This document shows positions 6,083 to 6,582 of a stretch of DNA of 6,582 nucleotides, in pieces. The position numbers were made by a program, and so were the translations under genes. Under the pieces are notes generated by a model. The model was given only the letters and a program-made list of their open reading frames with translations. It was not told the DNA's origin and made no database searches. This DNA comes from Chlamydiota bacterium (GTDB lineage: Bacteria; Chlamydiota; Chlamydiia; Chlamydiales; Rhabdochlamydiaceae), in contig VGMB01000090.1 of NCBI GenBank assembly GCA_016866585.1, positions 1 through 6,582 on the forward strand. Reading direction: 5' to 3'. Numbering within the stretch: position 1 is the first letter of the stretch; each line of letters begins with the position of its first letter.

Positions 6083-6391
6083 AACCTGCCTTATTATAAA
6101 CTTGCATATGCAAGAAGTGATAGCCTTCACAGGCTTAAAACTGATCTTACCACAAACTACAAATACATCGTAATGGAAGATCTTGATGTATCATCTAAGC
6201 GATGCTCTTGCTTTGGTCATTGCAAACACGAAATAGATCGAGATTTACATGCAGCAATTTGCTTAGTGCAACTAATAAATACGGCAAGCTCTACCGAAAT
6301 TAAAGCTTGTAGATAAGAGGGCCCTGTAATAATGCTCAAAACATCATCGCAACCAGCTTGCACTAAGCAAGAACCAAGACCTACGATCTAG
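6083..6391 (+). pseudogene. Decayed TnpB (IS200/IS605 OrfB-type) transposon nuclease fragment
   Basis: The plus strand reads in one frame as a shortened TnpB, the RNA-guided RuvC-like nuclease of IS200/IS605 and IS607 elements. In order I see: YYKLAYARSDSLHRLKTDL (matching the usual KxHxKIANxRxDxLHKLxTxL helix); YIVMEDLDV, containing the RuvC-II Glu; SSKRCSCFGHCKHE, a collapsed zinc-finger region; and IDRDLHAAICL, the RuvC-III DRDxNAAxN motif with Asn changed to His. The tail continues STEIKAC, R, then a TAA stop at 6314-6316, then EGPVIMLKTSSQPACTKQE, which resembles TnpB C-termini ending in a PxSxKQE motif, before TAG at 6389. The N-terminal domain, RuvC-I Asp, the stretch between EDL and SSK, and most of the zinc finger are missing. 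About 100 codons remain of a usual 350-400. There is no start codon with a ribosome-binding site, so it is inactive. No TnpA is visible nearby. Confidence 0.85.
6259..6370. repeat. 13-bp perfect inverted repeat in the TnpB relic tail
   Basis: TTGCTTAGTGCAA (6259-6271) is the exact reverse complement of TTGCACTAAGCAA (6358-6370), separated by 86 bases. The left arm lies in the RuvC-III downstream codons and the right arm in the KQE tail of the pseudogene. In a transcript the arms could pair. It may be a chance match, a relic of element-end or omega-RNA structure, or the product of an inversion event. Confidence 0.75.
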
Positions 6392-6572
6392 CAGCTGTAG
6401 AAATCATCTTTTACATGTTTTTTAATTCTCAGTCATCGGACCTACAACCCATTATTCTTGCACTATTACAACTCTCTTGATAGTCTTAAAATTTTAATTT
6501 TGTTGTACTTTTTTATAGTTTTTTGTTTAGTTACATTTAAAAGTTAACTTCTACTTAGGAGATCGACATTTC
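6392..6572. other. Non-coding AT-rich leader before the gene at 6573
   Basis: No ORF or RNA gene is recognised. The last 80 bases are T-rich and probably carry the promoter of the next gene. The best -10-like hexamer is TATAGT (6514-6519, 5 of 6), but no good -35 lies 15-19 bases upstream of it. TTGATA (6477-6482) is a good -35 match with no -10 at proper spacing. A 10-base palindrome AAGTTAACTT sits at 6541-6550, just before the ribosome-binding site, and could be an operator or chance. Confidence 0.35.
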
Positions 6573-6582
6573 ATGAAACGTA
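6573..6582 (+). CDS. Start of a gene cut by the window edge
   Basis: An ATG at 6573 is preceded by the strong Shine-Dalgarno AGGAGA (6557-6562) with 10 bases between. Only Met-Lys-Arg is visible before the sequence ends, so no product can be named. The ribosome-binding site and the long AT-rich leader support a real start. Confidence 0.55.

Noticed and set aside
6083..6391. A working TnpB or other RNA-guided system.
   Set aside because: The RuvC-I Asp, N-terminal domains and zinc finger are gone, there is an in-frame stop, and no start signal exists, so activity is not possible from this copy.

Overview
The window looks like a piece of a chromosome from the phylum Chlamydiota, probably an environmental (amoeba- or arthropod-associated) lineage rather than Chlamydia itself. 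The best evidence is the TrmB protein. Its SAM-binding segment reads CSGNG, its next block reads NWIAVEKRFDRVRKIW, and its C-terminus is of the DPYYV...FDELFRSFG type, all close to chlamydial TrmB as I remember it. The DNA is AT-rich, the tRNA gene has no encoded CCA, and several genes look lineage-specific. No known pathogenicity or defence system is visible.

Layout from left to right. (1) Positions 24-527 (+) encode a 167-residue integral membrane protein of unknown function with conserved-looking Asp/Glu/His motifs. (2) Positions 531-2621 (-) encode a 696-residue, mostly helical, repeat-like protein with an acidic, serine-rich N-terminus. The two genes meet tail to tail only 3 bases apart. 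(3) A 517-base gap (2622-3138) holds a promoter for the 696-residue gene, a possible 21-codon ORF, and a tRNA-Pro(UGG) gene whose 5' end plus upstream flank is duplicated 25 bases upstream. (4) Positions 3139-4026 (+) encode an exported, beta-rich, probable outer-membrane protein. (5) A 10-bp hairpin separates it from a convergent two-gene minus-strand operon. This comprises trmB (5162-5863) and a 372-residue protein (4060-5178) that overlaps the end of trmB by 17 bases and has a GATase/beta-galactosidase-like C-terminal domain. (6) The right end (5864-6572) has no intact gene. It contains a promoter for trmB and, at about 6083-6391, a decayed fragment of a transposon-type TnpB (IS200/IS605 OrfB family) nuclease that still carries the RuvC-II and RuvC-III signatures. 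The window ends at the first three codons of a new plus-strand gene at 6573.

The genes do not form one pathway. The firm functions are translation-related: tRNA-Pro and the tRNA m7G46 methyltransferase. The others are conserved or lineage-specific proteins of unknown role. The observations most worth checking are the TnpB relic with the 13-nt inverted repeat in its tail, and the partial tRNA duplication that seems to supply the tRNA promoter's -10 box. I did not find convincing evidence of a new multi-gene system.
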